Notes under the pieces: generated by a model
Told to the model about the DNA's origin: nothing
The model's input: only the letters and a program-made list of their open reading frames with translations
Databases searched by the model: none
Shown here: positions 42,737-44,672 of the stretch, in pieces
Position numbering within the stretch: position 1 is the stretch's first letter
How the letters are laid out: each line of letters starts with the position of its first letter
Position numbers and translations under genes: made by a program
NCBI GenBank assembly: GCA_017535925.1
Contig: JAFXTD010000057.1
Coordinates: forward strand, 1 to 44,672
Length of the DNA stretch: 44,672 nucleotides
Direction: 5' to 3'
Source: Selenomonadaceae bacterium
GTDB taxonomy: Bacteria; Bacillota; Negativicutes; Selenomonadales; Selenomonadaceae

Positions 42737-43629
42737 ACGGATTTAATCGGCTGCTTCATGAACACATGCGTTCGCAAGGCGAGGCTACTTACAAAAAATT
42801 TCTTGCCTGCGAAGTGATTTCGCATTGGAAAGAAATTGTCGACGAGAGCATTTCCTCGCAAGTCAAGCCCGTCACGATTGAGCGAGGCGTTTTGTTCGTC
42901 GACGTGAAAAATTCCGCCTTCAGAGACCAGCTGAAATTTTTCGCGGAAGAAATTATCGACGCGATTAACGAAACCTTCAGGCAAAAGGAACCGCTCGTCA
43001 AGAAAATCCGATTAGCCTCGCCTTTTCAAATTGCAAACATGCCGCAAGAAAAAAATCCTCCCGCGCAGGTCGTCGAGGAGGAATTGAAACTTGAGGACGT
43101 GACTTTGACGGAAGAGGAAAAAATTTTTTGCGAACGTCAAGCCGAAAAAATTTCCGAACCGAAATTGCGGCAGAGTTTTTTGGAAATGTTGTTGTCGAAT
43201 ACGCGGCTGAAAAAATTTCGTTTGGCAAGCGGCTGGCACAAATGCAAGGACTGCGAATCACTTTGCCCGCCGAAAGAAATTTTTTGCGAGGTTTGCATTG
43301 TGAAGGCACGGGAGGAAATGTTCAAAGCCTTGTCAAAAATCCTCTTCGACGCGCCGTGGCTGAAGGCTTGGGACGCACAAAAAATTTTGCTTGAGCGAAT
43401 GCCTTACATGAAAAACGAATGCTCCCTCGACGTGGTGGAATCTGCGCGGTCGTCGTTGATTCAGCGAATCGCAAGCAGGATTCGTTTCGGCGATGAAAAA
43501 TCTCCGGACGTGTTGAAGGCGGTCATGTTGAGAAAACGTTTGCCGCCCGAACAACTCACGCCGGCGATAATCAAACGAACTCTTTTCGAATTGCAAGCCA
43601 ACATTCCCGAAGCACGACGTTTCAGATAA
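42733..43629 (+). CDS. DUF721 (DciA-like) protein with zinc-ribbon extension
   Basis: Residues 1-95 match the DUF721 fold (FNRLLHEHMRSQG, SHWKEIVDESISSQVKPV, LFVDVKNSAFRDQLKFF). The family includes DciA, the loader of the replicative helicase in many bacteria. The remaining 200 residues are unusual: a CxxC-x10-CxxC zinc-ribbon candidate at about 170-187 (CKDC then CEVC) and a helical C-terminus of unknown role. ATG 42733 overlaps the recF stop; a longer frame from 42358 is the shadow of recF. Its place after recF is common in this lineage, but gyrB does not follow. Confidence 0.8.
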   Translation: MNGFNRLLHEHMRSQGEATYKKFLACEVISHWKEIVDESISSQVKPVTIERGVLFVDVKNSAFRDQLKFFAEEIIDAINETFRQKEPLVKKIRLASPFQIANMPQEKNPPAQVVEEELKLEDVTLTEEEKIFCERQAEKISEPKLRQSFLEMLLSNTRLKKFRLASGWHKCKDCESLCPPKEIFCEVCIVKAREEMFKALSKILFDAPWLKAWDAQKILLERMPYMKNECSLDVVESARSSLIQRIASRIRFGDEKSPDVLKAVMLRKRLPPEQLTPAIIKRTLFELQANIPEARRFR

Positions 43630-43633
43630 ACGG

Positions 43634-43663
43634 AAAAGCCCCCGAACTTGTCGAGGGCTTTTT
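43634..43663 (+). terminator. Terminator of the dnaN-recF-DUF721 unit
   Basis: AAAAGCCCCCGA and TCGAGGGCTTTTT form a stem with a short loop and T tract, five bases after the stop. It could also act on the minus strand after the tRNA. Confidence 0.85.
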
Positions 43664-43675
43664 GATTTTCTTTAT

Positions 43676-43752
43676 TGGTCGGAACGACGAGACTTGAACT
43701 CACGACCTCTTCCACCCCAAGGAAGCGCTCTCCCAAACTGAGCTACGTCCCG
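43676..43752 (-). tRNA. tRNA-Pro (anticodon GGG)
   Basis: The minus strand folds as a cloverleaf: acceptor CGGGACG/CGTTCCG (one G-U), D arm with AGCTCAGTTTGGGAGAGC, anticodon stem CTTCC/GGAAG with loop TTGGGGT (anticodon GGG), T arm with GTGAGTTCAAGTCTCGT and an encoded CCA at 43676-43678. Confidence 0.94.
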
Positions 43753-43799
43753 ATTGCCTGCGCAGTTTATCACAGGTAAAAAAATTTTGCAAGTACTTT

Positions 43800-44672
43800 T
43801 TACTGCAAAGCTTTCGCCAAAGTCAAAGTGTTGTTGAGCATGCGGTCGACGTAGTCCAATAAATTTTCGGGTTTCGCCTCGCCCGTGACTATCGGGTCAA
43901 GTTCAAAGATTTGCGCGCCCGTTTCGCGAGCGATTGTCTCGGCTGCCTTCGAAGAATATTGCGGCTCGGTGAAAATGATTTTGACCGGCAACGAATTTAT
44001 TTTTTCTATCGTTTCGGCAAGCTCTTGAGGCGTCGGCTCGGTGCCCGGTTCGCGTTCAACGGTTGCCACAATTTTTAAACCGAATTCCGCCGCCAAATAC
44101 GGGAATGCCTCGTGGAAAGTCACAATCTCTCTGTTCGGCAACATCGTCAGCGAAATGTGCATCTCGTCGCGCAAGGTCGTCAGCTCGTCAACGTAATCAA
44201 GCGTGTATCTTTTGTAAACCTCTGCTCGCGAAGGGTCAAGTTCGCAAAGCTTGGCAGAAATATTTTTCACCTGCGCAATCGCATAGGTTATGCTCATCCA
44301 CACGTGAGGATTCGGGACGCCGTTCTCCATAATCGGAACAATGTCGGGCGTGTCGGAGGCGTTGATGATTTTCAAATTCGGGTGAGCCTCAATGACTTTA
44401 TCCAAAAAACTTTCCATGCCCAAGCCGTTCACGACGAAAATATCTGCCGTTTCCAAAGTCTTCATGTCTTCGGGCGTCAATTGATAATCGTGCAGGCAAC
44501 CCGTCTGCGGAGGCGTCATGTTCACGACCTCGACACCTTCGACGCCGCGCGTTATGTTTAACGTTTCAAGATACATCGGATAAAACGACGTGACGATTTT
44601 TAATTTGTCGTCGTCTTTTTTTTCGGAACCGCAACCGCTTAACAGGAACAAGGAACAAGGAACAAGGAACAA
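43800..44672 (-). CDS. znuA: Zinc/manganese ABC transporter substrate-binding lipoprotein (ZnuA-like), start at window edge
   Basis: This is a cluster A-I metal-binding protein. KIVTSFYPMYLETLNIT opens the mature part. Metal-site histidines are visible in GCLHDYQLTPED, PNPHVWMS, and TFHEAFPYLAAEFGL, and EPQYSSKAAETIARETG and ELDP follow. There is no long histidine-rich loop, so zinc or manganese cannot be settled. The lipobox is LLSGC. The hydrophobic core of the signal peptide (LFLVPCSLFLL) is encoded by a TTGTTCC heptamer array that runs to the window edge, so the true start cannot be fixed. Permease and ATPase genes are not in view. Confidence 0.88.
   Translation of the reverse strand: MFLVPCSLFLLSGCGSEKKDDDKLKIVTSFYPMYLETLNITRGVEGVEVVNMTPPQTGCLHDYQLTPEDMKTLETADIFVVNGLGMESFLDKVIEAHPNLKIINASDTPDIVPIMENGVPNPHVWMSITYAIAQVKNISAKLCELDPSRAEVYKRYTLDYVDELTTLRDEMHISLTMLPNREIVTFHEAFPYLAAEFGLKIVATVEREPGTEPTPQELAETIEKINSLPVKIIFTEPQYSSKAAETIARETGAQIFELDPIVTGEAKPENLLDYVDRMLNNTLTLAKALQ
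44645..44672. repeat. Heptamer array GGAACAA x4 in the znuA signal sequence
   Basis: Four perfect copies of GGAACAA run to the end of the window and may continue. On the coding strand they give seven-residue repeats (LFLVPCS) in the lipoprotein signal peptide. Confidence 0.88.

Overview
The window looks like chromosomal DNA of a low-to-mid GC anaerobe, most likely an uncultured member of the Negativicutes (diderm Firmicutes, Selenomonas-like). This is inferred from gene content, not from a search. Ribosome binding sites are Firmicute-like (GGAGG) with many GTG and TTG starts. Diderm features are a signal-peptide CbiK and an AMIN-domain cell-wall amidase. Metabolism looks anaerobic: GlpABC, futalosine-type menaquinone genes and a short B12-dependent methionine synthase.

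Layout. 1-137: truncated edge of an IS5-like insertion sequence. 151-666: kptA. 824-930: a cluster of palindromes. 987-6021 (+): hisD-sbcD-sbcC, overlapping by ATGA. 11585-6011 (-): two tandem MqnE-like radical SAM genes, a sugar-nucleotide epimerase and metH. 11702-13849 (+): a peptide-modification-like island with a double-glycine-leader precursor interrupted by TAA, a radical SAM/SPASM maturase and two tiny ORFs; the maturase part lies between two ~104-bp direct repeats carrying the 3' end of glpF. 20924-13929 (-): glycerol operon glpA-glpB-glpC-(degenerate exported cytidine deaminase homologue)-glpK-glpF. 21664-21046 (-): two small membrane proteins. 21816-26950 (+): three tandem amino-acid-binding lipoproteins, one permease and an AMIN/Amidase_3 protein with a very long charged helix. 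27033-27185: a MITE. 31423-27185 (-): a single-chain nuclease-methylase-specificity protein followed by an AAA ATPase. 34206-31492 (-): an alpha/beta hydrolase with a probable frameshift, pth and an unassigned radical SAM protein. 34259-35019: tRNA-Pro(CGG), a lone IS end and a decayed gene. 40356-35170 (-): cbiK, a chemotaxis receptor with a long leader, an amidohydrolase and a small hypothetical. 40532-43629 (+): dnaN-recF-DUF721. 43676-44672 (-): tRNA-Pro(GGG) and a ZnuA-like lipoprotein.

The strongest unexplained signal is a dispersed family of short tandem heptamers (7-bp units such as AATTAGG, AATGCGT, AGCTATC, GGAACAA, GTCAGGG), seen at about 13 sites. They occupy intergenic gaps, where some are inverted and could form long hairpins. 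They also lie inside genes: two inter-domain linkers of MetH, the C-terminus of GlpA, a loop of one MqnE and the signal peptide of ZnuA. They supply stop codons to kptA and cbiK and a Shine-Dalgarno sequence to the cytidine deaminase homologue. Similar heptamer arrays are known from cyanobacteria (STRR sequences); I do not know of a description in this lineage.

Functional links: CbiK (cobalt chelation for B12) fits with B12-dependent MetH. GlpABC feeds electrons from glycerol-3-phosphate to the quinone pool, which the futalosine genes would help make. GlpF and GlpK supply the substrate.
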